A stretch of DNA of 64,000 bases from Streptomyces soli (GTDB taxonomy: Bacteria > Actinomycetota > Actinomycetes > Streptomycetales > Streptomycetaceae), in the NCBI RefSeq assembly GCF_003999195.1, contig NZ_RJVR01000258.1:23204-87203 (forward strand). Direction: 5' to 3'. Shown one piece after another: positions 1-8,601 of the stretch. The notes under the pieces are model-generated. The model ran no database searches and was not told the DNA's origin. It saw only the letters and a list, made by a program, of their open reading frames with translations. How positions within the stretch are numbered: position 1 is the first letter of the stretch; each line of letters starts with the position of its first letter. The position numbers and the translations under genes were made by a program.

Positions 1-7
1 GGGTCGG

Positions 8-583
8 CTAGGCCCTGTCCGGTGCGGCGAAGCGCAGGCCGTCGATGACCAGATCGAGCAGTCGCGCGGCCCGCGCCTCGCCCTCCTTGCCGGGGCTGAC
101 CCGCCACAGAAAGCCCAGCATCAGCAGCACGTCGTCCGGGTCGACGCACGGCCGGATGCTGCCGTCGTCCTCGCAGGCGCGCAGCAGCGTGGTGACGGCC
201 CCGACGATCGGCCCGTACGTCTCACCCACCAGGCCGTCGTCGGTGAGGGCGTGCAGTACGTCCGACAGGCCGTGCTTGATCCGCCCGTAGTACGCGAGCC
301 GGTCGAACCACAGCCGCAGGGCCTCCAGCGGAGGGTGCTCCGCGAGCAGTTCGGGCGCGTATGCCGCGAGCCGCTCCACCTCGTGGCGATAGACCGCCAC
401 GATGAGCGCCTCGCGGGTGGGGAAGTGCCGGTACAGCGTCCCCGGGCCGACGCCGGCCTTCTTGGCGATGGAGTTCAGCGACGCGTCGCCGGCGGCCGTG
501 AGTGCCTCCCGGGCGACCTCGATGATGCGGGCGCGGTTCTGCCGCGCGTCCGCCCGCACGGGCTCGTGCCGCTGCTCGGCCAT
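8..583 (-). CDS. TetR/AcrR family transcriptional regulator
   Basis: A 191-residue one-component repressor, the usual family length. The N-terminal TetR helix-turn-helix is clear at about residues 17-62: an IIEVAREAL helix, then SIAKKAGVGPGTLYRHFPTREAL, the recognition helix and its tail. The remaining all-helical part would be the ligand-binding and dimerisation domain; its ligand cannot be read from the sequence. The ATG at 583 is a natural start just ahead of the first helix. No divergent gene adjoins it; the next gene upstream on the same strand is a decayed ABC ATPase, so its target is unclear. Confidence 0.92.
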   Translation of the reverse strand: MAEQRHEPVRADARQNRARIIEVAREALTAAGDASLNSIAKKAGVGPGTLYRHFPTREALIVAVYRHEVERLAAYAPELLAEHPPLEALRLWFDRLAYYGRIKHGLSDVLHALTDDGLVGETYGPIVGAVTTLLRACEDDGSIRPCVDPDDVLLMLGFLWRVSPGKEGEARAARLLDLVIDGLRFAAPDRA

Positions 584-659
584 GCCGACTCTCCACCCTC
601 TCGTCAGGGACCGCTCGCCAACCGGAGACCCCTCCGCTAGTCAAGTAGATCACACCGGC

Positions 660-1219
660 TCACCGGGCCTTGGCCGCCCGGATGTGACCGTACGCATGGG
701 TGCGCAGCTCGGCGAAGCGCGGCAGGGAGCGGGTGACGATCTGGTCGCGGTCGTCCGGAAGGTCCACGCGGAGGTCCTCCTGTACGACGGTGGGCGCCGA
801 GGAGAGGACGATGACGCACTGGGCGAGGTACACAGCCTCGTCGATGTCGTGGGTGACCAGGACCGTGGTGATGCCGAGAGCCGCCACCACAGGGCGAGGA
901 GCAGGTCCTCCAGGTCGGCGCGGGTCTGGGCGTCGACGGCGGCGAACGGTTCGTCCATGAGCAGGACTTGGGGTTCGTACGCGATCGCGCGGGCGATGGC
1001 GACGCGCTGCTGCATGCCGCCGGAGAGCTGCCAGGGGTGGGCGGAACCGGCGTCGGCGAGGCCGACGGAGGCGAGGGCGGAGCTGACGAGCAGGTCGCGG
1101 CGCGCGGGCGGGACGCGCTTTTCGCAGAAGGGAGTTCGACGTTCTGGCGGACGGTCATCCAGGGGAAGAGGCTGCGGCCGTACTCCTGGCAGACGACGGC
1201 CATGCCGGGCGGCGGCCAT
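660..1219 (-). pseudogene. Decayed ABC transporter ATPase (nitrate/sulfonate/taurine type)
   Basis: Pieces of one SsuB/TauB-like ATPase lie in three reading frames on the minus strand. From 5' to 3' they are a Q-loop piece ([21 protein letters not shown], near 1200-1135), the signature and Walker B piece ([16 protein letters not shown] and LLMDEPF, near 1090-900), and the H-loop piece ([17 protein letters not shown], 890-660). The Walker A part is absent, so the gene is truncated at its 5' end, close behind the phosphopantetheinyl transferase, and it carries at least two frameshifts. No permease or binding-protein partner remains nearby. The frameshifts alone could be sequencing errors, but the missing N-terminus could not. 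Confidence 0.8.
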
Positions 1220-1240
1220 GGGACCAGCGGCTCGCCGCGA

Positions 1241-1960
1241 TCAAACGGCTGGCGGAAACCGCAGAGCGCGCGGAGCCGTAGCCACCGCCACCGCCGCCCT
1301 GTACCCCACCGGCACCGCGAGGTCGCCGATGCTCCACCCCGGCACCGGATACGGAACCGGCCCCGCCCCGACCCTGCTGCGGTGCGGATTGTCCCCGAGC
1401 CCCGCCCCCGTGCCCTTCAGATACGCCTCCTTGCGCGCCCAGCACCGCCCGAAGGCCCTGCCCCGCTCGCCCCTCGCCAAGGCGTCCAGCTCGGCCCGCT
1501 CATCGGGGTGCAGTATCACGTCGCCCAACTCCTCGACGATCTCCGGCCCCGGCTCCTCCTCCACATCCACGCCCACCGGCCGCCCCGCGAAGGCCAGCAA
1601 CACCAGTCCCCCACTGTGCGACAGCGAGAAATGCAGCCCCTCCGCCCCCACCACCGCCGGCCGCCCATGCGGCCCCCCGCACACCGGGCACTCCTCGCGC
1701 CCGATCACCACATCCCCCGGGGCCTCCCCCAGATAGGCCCCCAACAGCCTCCGCAGCACCACATGCGCGGCCCCGTACACATCTCGGTCGCCGTCCCGCA
1801 CGAACCCCTCGTACCGCGCCCTCTCCCCCGCGTCCAGCACCTCCAGCCCTCCGGCCGCCACATGCTCCATCGCATGCACCAGCCACACCTCCGGCGCTTC
1901 CCCCGCCACCCCCGGCCGAACAAGCCCCTCCGGCAACGGACCAGGGCCCAGGACTCTCAC
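1241..1960 (-). CDS. 4'-phosphopantetheinyl transferase, Sfp/AcpT superfamily
   Basis: A 239-residue cytoplasmic enzyme expected to move the phosphopantetheine arm of coenzyme A onto a serine of carrier proteins (fatty acid, polyketide or peptide synthases). The family magnesium motif GVDVEEEPG lies near residue 133 and the second signature, CWARKEAYLKGTGAGL, near residue 173 (the WxxKEAxxK pattern). The length is normal for Sfp-type enzymes. The start is a GTG. No synthase genes occur in the window, so it probably serves carrier proteins encoded elsewhere. A decayed ABC ATPase follows about 20 bases downstream. Confidence 0.93.
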   Translation of the reverse strand: MRVLGPGPLPEGLVRPGVAGEAPEVWLVHAMEHVAAGGLEVLDAGERARYEGFVRDGDRDVYGAAHVVLRRLLGAYLGEAPGDVVIGREECPVCGGPHGRPAVVGAEGLHFSLSHSGGLVLLAFAGRPVGVDVEEEPGPEIVEELGDVILHPDERAELDALARGERGRAFGRCWARKEAYLKGTGAGLGDNPHRSRVGAGPVPYPVPGWSIGDLAVPVGYRAAVAVATAPRALRFPPAV

Positions 1961-2087
1961 GCACGGGCTCCTTCAGCTGTCAGGCCGCCGACAAGTACGG
2001 CCCGATCCTGCCAGAATTCGGCGCCCAAGGGCGCTCTGTCCGGCACCTCATCCGCACAAAGATTCGAACGCGGCGCCGGCGCCCTCG

Positions 2088-2713
2088 TCAGTGCAGGGCG
2101 CTCCCGGCCTGCCAGTCGGCCCAGCTGACGTTCCAGTCACCGTAGCCGTTGTTGACGGGGACGGTGGCGGTGGAGTGGAGGACGGTGACGACGTCGCCGA
2201 CGCCGACGTGGTTGTAGAACCACTTGGCGTCGGCGGTGCTCAGGCCGATGCAGCCGTGACTGCCGTTGATGTGGCCGAACTTGCCCTGGTTCCAGGGGGC
2301 GGCGTGGGCGTAGGTGCCGGAGGGGGTGAGTTGGACGTCCCATTTGACTTACCGCCGCTGGCGGTGCCGCTGGCGGTGACGGTGTAAGTGACGCCGGGTG
2401 CGAGGCGGTCGGCGGAGGTCCAGGTGGCCTTGTCGCCGGAGAGGGTGCCGCGCAGCTTGCCGGGGCCCGGGGCGGTGACCTCGACGGCGGTGAGGGTGCC
2501 GGAGGTGACGCGGACGGTGACCTTGCGGTTCACGGCGACGGCCCGGCCGCCGGAGGCGGGGCTGACGGTGATGGTGGCGGCGGCGGGCGACTTACTCGAG
2601 CCGCCCGATCCGCCGGAGCCGCCCGAGCCACTGCAGGCAGCGGTGAGGGTGAGGAGGAGGGCGGATATGACGGCTGTCGCGGCAAGGACGGTGGCACGGG
2701 GCTCACGCTTCAT
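2088..2713 (-). pseudogene. L,D-transpeptidase lipoprotein with a large internal deletion
   Basis: The 5' part (2713 to about 2345) encodes a lipoprotein signal (MKREPRATV, a hydrophobic stretch, then LTAAC), a Gly/Ser linker and one Ig-like domain of the type that precedes the catalytic domain in actinobacterial L,D-transpeptidases. The 3' part, in another frame, encodes the end of a YkuD domain including its active-site motif SHGCIGLS, and stops at 2088. Between them the second Ig-like domain and the first half of the YkuD domain are missing, and the frame changes at about 2345. The start has a GGAGG site and overlaps the stop of the upstream glycosyltransferase (ATGA), so it was the last gene of that operon. 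Confidence 0.82.
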
Positions 2714-4182
2714 ACGGGGAGGTCCTCCCTCGGCGATTCGCGCTTGTGTACGTACAGACGCGGGCCGCCGCCCTTCCGGCTCCAGGTTCGGCGAATGAGC
2801 GTCCCACCGAGTACGACTAGCCCGGCAGCGCCATACGAAACGCTCTGCTGGACACCGCCCACGTAAAGAGCCGCCCCGGCGGCCGGAATCGCAAGCCACT
2901 CCCAGCGGCCGTCGAGCGCGACGAGGGCGACCACGAGCAACGCGTACCAGGGGTAGGCCGGTGAAGTGAGCAGCAGCGCGGTGCCGGTGACCAGCAGTGC
3001 GCCGCGCCAGGGCCGGGCGCAGTCGCCGCGGCGCCAGACGTACAGCGCGGTGGCGGCGATCAGCAGGACAACGGCGGGGCCGGCCGTCCGGCCGGGCAGG
3101 AGGAGGCGGAGCAGCGCGAAGCGGCGTACGTCGCCCGACGCGTAGCCCTCCTCGTGCAGATAGCCGGGCAGGTAGCCGAGGACGCCGGCGCCGGAGGCCA
3201 GGACGTACGGCAGATACGCGAGCCCGACGGCGAGGGCGGCTCCCAGGACGACGCGGGCGGTCCTGCCGGGGCCCGGTCTGCCGGACAGCGCGCCGGGCAG
3301 GGCGAGTACGGGCAGCAGCTTGACGGCGATGGCGCCCCCGAGCCACACGCCGCGGCGGGCGCCGGGCCGGCCGGTGCCAAGGGCGAGGACGGTGAGCAGC
3401 ACGCCGAGCGTGTCGATGTGCGCGTTGTTGACCGCGTCGAAGGGCACCGCCGGGCACCACGCCCACAGCGCGGCACCGCGCGGATCGCCACCGCGCCGCC
3501 GCAGTACGGCGAGCAGCGCGAGGGTGGTCCCAGTGGCCAGGAGGGCGCCGCCGATCTGCGCCGGCTTGTGGCGGGCTCCGGCGGGGCTCACCTCGTGGAC
3601 GGCGAGGAACCAGCCCTCGGCGACGGGCGGGTAAATGGTGTGCACGGTGGGCCGGTTGATGAGGGTGCAGAGGCTGTCGCCGACCTGGTGCGACTGCCAG
3701 TCGTCGCAGACGGTGCCCTGGGGGAAGAGCCAGCCGTCGCGCAACGCCGCCAACTCGGGCGCGGCGGGCGGATAAGCGTACGGGGAGATCCCGGCGGCCT
3801 GCACGCGGCCGTCCCACGCGTAGCGGTACATGTCGTCGCTGGTCCGGGGCGGTGCCACCAGTGCCGCGACGGCGATCGCGGCGCCGCCCACCAGGACCAG
3901 GACGGTCGCCGCCCGGACCGGGACCTTGCGCACGGTCCAGGCCGCGGCCCCGAAGAGCGCCCAGGCGGCCGCGTACCAGAGCAGCGGGCGGCCGTGGTTG
4001 TCATCGGCACGCACGCCGCCGAGGCGGAGAGTGGCGGCGACGACGGCGGTGAGCGCGGCGAGGAGGGCGGCGGTGACGATGGCTCGGGCGACGGTTCTCG
4101 CCGCTGCGATACGGATTCCCACGCCGTCCACCGTCGCAGCCGGAGGCGGCCAGGGGGATCTTGCGGGGCCGTCCGTCCGCAT
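2710..4182 (-). CDS. GT87-like polyprenol-phosphate-dependent mannosyltransferase, polytopic membrane protein
   Basis: An integral membrane protein of about 490 residues with roughly ten hydrophobic helices, resembling GT-C fold enzymes (GT87/DUF2029) that take sugars from polyprenol-phosphate donors and add them to extracytoplasmic acceptors. Visible family features are the acidic loop motif TSDDMYRYAWDGRVQ after the second or third helix, an IYPPVAEG loop and a NNAHIDTLG loop. The ATG at 4182 is chosen; a GTG about 57 bases further in (VDGVGIRIAA) is also possible, and no strong ribosome site separates them. The stop overlaps the start of the decayed L,D-transpeptidase. Position in an operon with GT2 and methyltransferase genes suggests cell-surface glycan work. 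Confidence 0.85.
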   Translation of the reverse strand: MRTDGPARSPWPPPAATVDGVGIRIAAARTVARAIVTAALLAALTAVVAATLRLGGVRADDNHGRPLLWYAAAWALFGAAAWTVRKVPVRAATVLVLVGGAAIAVAALVAPPRTSDDMYRYAWDGRVQAAGISPYAYPPAAPELAALRDGWLFPQGTVCDDWQSHQVGDSLCTLINRPTVHTIYPPVAEGWFLAVHEVSPAGARHKPAQIGGALLATGTTLALLAVLRRRGGDPRGAALWAWCPAVPFDAVNNAHIDTLGVLLTVLALGTGRPGARRGVWLGGAIAVKLLPVLALPGALSGRPGPGRTARVVLGAALAVGLAYLPYVLASGAGVLGYLPGYLHEEGYASGDVRRFALLRLLLPGRTAGPAVVLLIAATALYVWRRGDCARPWRGALLVTGTALLLTSPAYPWYALLVVALVALDGRWEWLAIPAAGAALYVGGVQQSVSYGAAGLVVLGGTLIRRTWSRKGGGPRLYVHKRESPREDLPV

Positions 4183-4225
4183 TCCGTAAGGCGGCGGCGG
4201 TCCCTTTCCGGGCCTGGTCGGGGGT

Positions 4226-4558
4226 GTGATGGAGACATGCGATCCAACCTCCCCCGCCGCCTCCCCAGGCCTCCGCTTCCGGTCTTCAAGGGGCGGCCGC
4301 ACGACCCGCGTACGGCTGAGGCTCTGGACAGACCCGGTAAGGCTCTGGACAGACCCGGCATTCCGGGGCCGGGGCATCGCGTCCGCTCTGGTCAGCGTCG
4401 CGATTGCGCATTGCGCGGAAGGCGGAGTCAGCACCGTCCGGCTGTCGGTGTGGAAGCGGCGGCAGGTGCCATTGCCCTGTAACGAGCGGCTTGGTTTCAC
4501 TGTCACCGAGTCGTGGGACGAGCGGGATGAACTGGTGTGCATGGAGCGCGCCGCGTAA
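4226..4558 (+). pseudogene. GNAT acetyltransferase remnant
   Basis: Only the second half of a GNAT domain is recognisable: FRGRGIASALVSVAIAHC matches the acetyl-CoA loop and following helix, and NERLGFTVTESW matches the C-terminal strand region. The first half is replaced by unrelated low-complexity sequence containing a tandem duplication (4320-4358). It sits alone on the plus strand in the 430-base gap between two leftward genes. I read it as a broken gene rather than a functional short one. Confidence 0.6.
4320..4358 (+). repeat. 21-bp tandem duplication inside GNAT remnant
   Basis: The 18-base word GGCTCTGGACAGACCCGG occurs at 4320-4337 and again at 4341-4358, a period of 21 bases. In the GNAT reading frame this duplicates seven residues (RLWTDPV then RLWTDPA). 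It looks like a simple slippage duplication in a gene no longer under selection. Confidence 0.9.
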
Positions 4559-4610
4559 GTGCCTTGTCGGCGCGGGCCTTCTCCACGGCACTCGGGATCG
4601 CCGGACAGTT

Positions 4611-5264
4611 CTAGCGCCGCAGTTCCGCGAAGCGCCGCCCCTCGACGGCCCATTCGCCGGCCACCGCCCACCTCGTGCCGGCCGCCGCGACCCGCAGGGC
4701 CGTAAGGCCGAGGCGGGCCCAGGGGAAGTCGCGGCCGTGGTGGCCGAGGGCGTCCTCGACGCGGACGGTGAGGCGTTCGTCGACGTCGTACGGGGCGGCC
4801 TCGGCCAGCAGGGAGCCGCCGGGAGCGACGAGTTCGCGTACCCGGGTGAGCAGGGCGCGCGGGTCGCCGCCGATGCCGATGTTGCCGTCGACGAGCAGGG
4901 CTGTGGCCCACCGCCCTTCCGCCGGGAGCCGGTCGAAGACGGAGCGGCGCAGCACCGCGCCCCCGGCGCCGCGCGTGCGGGCGACGGCGGCGGGGCTGAC
5001 GTCGACGCCGAGCGCGGGCAGCCCGTATGCCGCAAGGGCTGCGACCAGCCGCCCGGGACCGCAGCCGATGTCCAGCACGGGGCCCCGGCAGCGGCGCAGC
5101 AGTGCGGCGTCGGCGGCATCGGGCGCGGCGCACCAGCGCTCGACCTCCAGCGGGAGCAGCCAGCCGTCTGAGCGGCGCAGGAAGAGCGGGCCGCGGCCGG
5201 TGCGCAGGGCGAGGGCGTAGGGGTCGTCGACCCAGGGCTCGGGCTCGGCGGTAGTGGCGGTCAC
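4611..5264 (-). CDS. Class I SAM-dependent methyltransferase
   Basis: A 217-residue cytoplasmic methyltransferase. Motif I of the Rossmann-like SAM fold is clear (PVLDIGCGPGRLVAAL, near residue 63), followed by the acidic end of strand two (ALGVDVSPAAV). The acceptor substrate cannot be read. The GTG start overlaps the stop of the DUF2064 gene by four bases (GTGA), so the two are translationally coupled and probably belong to the same pathway as the upstream GT2 gene. An interruption of about 430 bases then separates it from the GT87 gene. Confidence 0.88.
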   Translation of the reverse strand: MTATTAEPEPWVDDPYALALRTGRGPLFLRRSDGWLLPLEVERWCAAPDAADAALLRRCRGPVLDIGCGPGRLVAALAAYGLPALGVDVSPAAVARTRGAGGAVLRRSVFDRLPAEGRWATALLVDGNIGIGGDPRALLTRVRELVAPGGSLLAEAAPYDVDERLTVRVEDALGHHGRDFPWARLGLTALRVAAAGTRWAVAGEWAVEGRRFAELRR

Positions 5265-5881
5265 CGGACGGCCACCCCGAGGGCCCGCGCGAAGCGGGTG
5301 CCGGGGGCGAGCGCGGCGACCTCGGCAGCATCGGCGGCGGTGTCCACGTCACGCAGCGGCGCCAGGTCGCGCACCCGGAGCCCAGCGTCGGTCAGCCTGC
5401 GCCGCTGGACCGCGCCCGTCGTGGGCGTCGACATGGGCACGCCCCGCACCAGCTCCGGGTCGGGCTCCGCGAAGCCGAGCGCCCAGAAGCCGCCGTCGGC
5501 CGCCGGGCCGAAGTACGCGTCGCAGTGCCGCCAGGCGTCCGCCGCCAGCGCCGGGGCGAGGAGCGCCGGGGTGAGCTGCGGGGTGTCCATCCCGACCAGC
5601 AGGGCCGGCCCGTCGCACCCGGCGAAGGCTGCGGCGAGCCGTTCGTCCAGGCCGCCCGGCACCTGCGGTACGACGTCGAAGCCGGCCGGCAGCCACGGCC
5701 CCGGCGCCCCTTCCAGGACCAGGACCCGGCGCCGGGCCGGGGCGCGCAGGACGGCGTCGAGCGTGTCGGCGAGGGCGGCCTCGGCCAGCGCGGCGGCCTC
5801 TTCCGGGCTGTACGGCGGCGTGAGCCGGGTCTTGGCCCGGCCGGGCACCGGCTCCTTGGCGATGACGACGAGGGTGGTCAT
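5261..5881 (-). CDS. DUF2064 / TIGR04282-type nucleotidyl- or glycosyltransferase
   Basis: A 206-residue protein with a nucleotide-sugar (GT-A-like) fold. It begins VVIAKEPVPGRAKTRL, the nucleotide-binding opening of this family, and carries LLVGMDTPQLTP, where the Asp is the likely metal-binding residue, and GPAADGGFWALG. Database names often call such proteins arsenosugar glycosyltransferases, but nothing here suggests arsenic metabolism. It overlaps the GT2 gene upstream and the methyltransferase downstream by four bases each. I infer a sugar-transfer or nucleotide-sugar step in a surface glycan or lipid pathway. Confidence 0.85.
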   Translation of the reverse strand: MTTLVVIAKEPVPGRAKTRLTPPYSPEEAAALAEAALADTLDAVLRAPARRRVLVLEGAPGPWLPAGFDVVPQVPGGLDERLAAAFAGCDGPALLVGMDTPQLTPALLAPALAADAWRHCDAYFGPAADGGFWALGFAEPDPELVRGVPMSTPTTGAVQRRRLTDAGLRVRDLAPLRDVDTAADAAEVAALAPGTRFARALGVAVR

Positions 5882-6561
5882 CGCACGCCGCACGCCGGTT
5901 CCGCCAGCACAGCCCGCATGTCCCGTACCGCGTGCCATGTCCCCCGCCATGTGCCGGTGACCTTGGAGCGTCCCGTACGCGGGTGGTAGGGCACGTCCGT
6001 CTCCCGTACCCGCCAGCCCGCGTCGGCGGCCCGGACCAGCATCTGCAGGGGGTAGCCGGAGCGGCGGTCGGCCAGGCCGAGGGCGAGCAGCGGTTCGCGG
6101 CGGGCGGCGCGCATGGGGCCGAGGTCGCGCAGCCGCAGTCCCGTACGGCGGCGGATGAGGCGGGTCAGCTCCAGATTGGCCAGGCGGGCGTGCGGCGGCC
6201 AGGCGCCCCGGCCGACGGGCCGCCGGCGGCCGAGTACGAGGTCGGCGGAGCCTTCCAGTACCGGGCCGGCGACGGAGGGCAGCAGCCCGGGGTCGAGCGA
6301 GGCGTCGCAGTCGCAGAAGCAGACCACATCGGCTGTCGCAGCGCTCAGCCCGGCGTGGCAGGCGGCGCCGAAGCCGCGCCGGGGCTCCCGCACCACGTAG
6401 GCGCCCAGGGATGCGGCGAGCTCGGCGGAGCCGTCCGTGGAGCCGTTGTCGACGACGATCGCGCGCCAGCCGGGCGGGATCCGGTCCAGCACCCAGGGCA
6501 GCGCGGCCGCCTCGTCGAGGCAGGGCAGCACGACATCCACAACACAAGGAGAGTCCGTCAC
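5878..6561 (-). CDS. Glycosyltransferase family 2 (dolichyl-phosphate mannosyltransferase-like)
   Basis: A 227-residue GT-A enzyme. The N-terminal strand VVLPCLDEAAALPWVL, the IVVDNGSTDGSAEL motif and the metal-binding CFCDCDASLDP are in family order, and an SGYPLQMLVRA segment lies in the acceptor region. There are no obvious membrane helices, so it should act at the inner face of the membrane, for example charging a polyprenyl phosphate with a sugar that the GT87 protein further down the operon could use. The GTG at 6561 is the first gene of the leftward operon. It is divergent from the two-component system, with a 124-base shared region. Confidence 0.9.
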   Translation of the reverse strand: MTDSPCVVDVVLPCLDEAAALPWVLDRIPPGWRAIVVDNGSTDGSAELAASLGAYVVREPRRGFGAACHAGLSAATADVVCFCDCDASLDPGLLPSVAGPVLEGSADLVLGRRRPVGRGAWPPHARLANLELTRLIRRRTGLRLRDLGPMRAARREPLLALGLADRRSGYPLQMLVRAADAGWRVRETDVPYHPRTGRSKVTGTWRGTWHAVRDMRAVLAEPACGVR

Positions 6562-6685
6562 GCCTCTGACAGTACGAACGGGAATCGGAACATTCAGGAC
6601 CCCGGCTCCTTACGAAACAAGGACGTCCCCCGCCCGGCCCCCTTCCGGGGATCCGGCGACCCGCCGCCGGTGCGAGACTCAAAGC

Positions 6686-7456
6686 GTGACCACCGCCCCC
6701 CACGCCACCGCCCCGGAAGCCTCCCTCCGCCGGATCCTCGTCGTGGACGACGACCCGACCGTCGCCGAGGTCGTCGCCGGCTATCTCGCCCGTGCCGGCT
6801 TCGCCGTGGACCGGGCCTCCGACGGCCCCGCGGCAGTGGCGCGCGCGATGGCCGTACGGCCCGATCTGGTCGTCCTCGACCTGATGCTGCCGGGGCTGGA
6901 CGGGCTGGAGGTGTGCCGCCGGATCCGGGAGGAGCAGGGCCAGGTGCCGGTGGTGATGCTGACGGCGCGGGGGGACGAGGACGACCGGATCCTGGGCCTG
7001 GAGGTCGGCGCGGACGACTACGTCACCAAGCCGTTCAGCCCCCGCGAGCTCGTCCTGCGCGTGGAGTCCGTGCTGCGCCGGGCGGGCGCGGCGACGGCTC
7101 CGGTCCCCGCCGGGCTGCCATGGCTGCGGGCGGGGTCGATCGCCCTCGACCCTGTGGCCCGGCGCGCCACCCGCGCCGGCAGCGAACTCGCCCTCACCAT
7201 CCGCGAGTTCGACCTGCTCGCCTTCTTTCTGCGGCACCCGGGCCGAGTGGTCGGCCGCCAGGAACTGATGCACCGGGTGTGGGGCTGGGAGTTCGGCGAC
7301 CTGTCCACCGTGACCGTCCATGTGCGGCGGCTGCGCGAGAAGGTCGAGGACGACCCGGCGCGGCCCCGGTTGATCAGCACCGTATGGGGCGTCGGCTACC
7401 GCTGCGACCTGCCCGCCGACGGGGCCGACCGGCAAGGGGAGGGCGGCGATGCATGA
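6686..7456 (+). CDS. OmpR-family DNA-binding response regulator
   Basis: A 256-residue two-component regulator. The receiver domain is complete: acidic pocket VVDDDP, phospho-acceptor Asp in LVVLDLMLPG (about residue 66), Thr in MLTARGDE and Lys in YVTKPFSPREL. A winged-helix DNA-binding domain follows, with the typical GVGYRCDLP ending. The GTG at 6686 directly precedes the receiver domain and is preferred over upstream in-frame ATGs, which would add about 83 unconserved residues; no clear ribosome site is seen. It overlaps the kinase gene by eight bases. The divergent glycosyltransferase operon is the obvious candidate target. Confidence 0.94.
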   Translation: MTTAPHATAPEASLRRILVVDDDPTVAEVVAGYLARAGFAVDRASDGPAAVARAMAVRPDLVVLDLMLPGLDGLEVCRRIREEQGQVPVVMLTARGDEDDRILGLEVGADDYVTKPFSPRELVLRVESVLRRAGAATAPVPAGLPWLRAGSIALDPVARRATRAGSELALTIREFDLLAFFLRHPGRVVGRQELMHRVWGWEFGDLSTVTVHVRRLREKVEDDPARPRLISTVWGVGYRCDLPADGADRQGEGGDA

Positions 7457-8558
7457 CCTGCTCCTCATCGCGGCCTACGCGGCCCTCGGCGCGGCCGCGG
7501 CCGGTGTCCTCGGCTCGATCGCGCTGCGCCTGTTGCGGCACCGCTCGGTCGCCCTGTCACTCGCCGTCGTCGCGTCCGTCACGGTCGGCGCGATGCTTGC
7601 CGGGACGCTGTCGGTGGCGTGGGCGATGTTCCTGTCCTCGCACGACCTCGGCGTGGTCACGACGGTGTGCGCCATAGCTGCCGTCGTCTCCCTCGTCATA
7701 GCGCTGATCCTCGGCCGCAGTGTCGTCGCGGGCAGTCGCGCCCTGGCCGCCGCGACCCGCGCCTTCGGCAACGGCGACGGCTTCGCCCCGCCCGACGCGG
7801 CCCCCACCGCCGAACTCGCCGAGCTCGGCCGCGAACTGGCCGCCACCAGCGCCAGGCTCGCCGCCTCGCGGGAGCGCGAACGGGCCCTCGAAGCCTCCCG
7901 GCGCGAGCTGGTGGCCTGGATCTCGCACGATCTGCGCACGCCGCTCGCCGGTCTGCGCGCGATGGCCGAGGCCCTGGAGGACGGCGTCGCCGACGACCCC
8001 CCGCGCTACCACGCCCGGATCCTCGCGGAGGTGGAACGGCTCAGCGAGATGGTCGGCGACCTCTTCGAACTCTCCCGCATCCAGGCGGGTGTCCTCTCCC
8101 TCGCGCCGACCCGCATGTCCGCGTACGACCTCGTTGGCGACGCCATCGCCGGTGCGGACCCGCTGGCGCGGGAGCACGGCGTACGGCTGGTCGGCGACGG
8201 CGTCGAGGCCGTGCCGGTCGAGGTCGACGGCCGCGAAATGACCCGGGTTTTGGCAAATCTGCTCGTCAACGCCATCCACCGCACCCCGGCCGACGGCACC
8301 GTCGCCGTGGCCGCGCACCGCCTCGACAACTCGGTCGTCCTGTCCGTCACCGACGGCTGCGGCGGCATCCCCGCCGAAGACCTCCCCCGCGTCTTCGACA
8401 CCGGCTGGCGCGGCACCGACGCCCGCACCCCGCCCGCCGGCGCCGGGCTGGGCCTCGCCATCGTGCGCGGCATCGTCGAAGCCCACGCCGGCCGCGCGGC
8501 GGTACGCAATGTTCCGGGCGGCTGCCGATTCGAGGTCGTCCTGCCCGCAGCAGGCTGA
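7449..8558 (+). CDS. Sensor histidine kinase, HAMP-HisKA-HATPase
   Basis: A 369-residue membrane kinase, partner of the overlapping response regulator. It has three hydrophobic segments (about residues 4-27, 33-60 and 67-90) and almost no extracytoplasmic domain, so it may sense a membrane or envelope signal. A HAMP-like linker follows, then the phospho-accepting H box ISHDLRTPLAGL (His near 160), the N box NLLVNAIHRT, the G1 box TDGCGGIP and the G2 box GAGLGLAIV. All catalytic boxes are intact. The start is an ATG inside the end of the regulator gene. Confidence 0.94.
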   Translation: MHDLLLIAAYAALGAAAAGVLGSIALRLLRHRSVALSLAVVASVTVGAMLAGTLSVAWAMFLSSHDLGVVTTVCAIAAVVSLVIALILGRSVVAGSRALAAATRAFGNGDGFAPPDAAPTAELAELGRELAATSARLAASRERERALEASRRELVAWISHDLRTPLAGLRAMAEALEDGVADDPPRYHARILAEVERLSEMVGDLFELSRIQAGVLSLAPTRMSAYDLVGDAIAGADPLAREHGVRLVGDGVEAVPVEVDGREMTRVLANLLVNAIHRTPADGTVAVAAHRLDNSVVLSVTDGCGGIPAEDLPRVFDTGWRGTDARTPPAGAGLGLAIVRGIVEAHAGRAAVRNVPGGCRFEVVLPAAG

Positions 8559-8601
8559 ATCCGGGTGCGCCGGAGCCGGTGGGCGCCGTAGCGTGCACCG
8601 C

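Noticed and set aside
1241..1960. Biosynthetic gene cluster centred on the phosphopantetheinyl transferase
   Set aside because: No polyketide or peptide synthase, tailoring enzyme or carrier protein gene is present in the window.
5261..5881. Arsenosugar biosynthesis function implied by the usual family name
   Set aside because: No arsenic methyltransferase or resistance gene is nearby; the glycosyltransferase context points to surface glycans.
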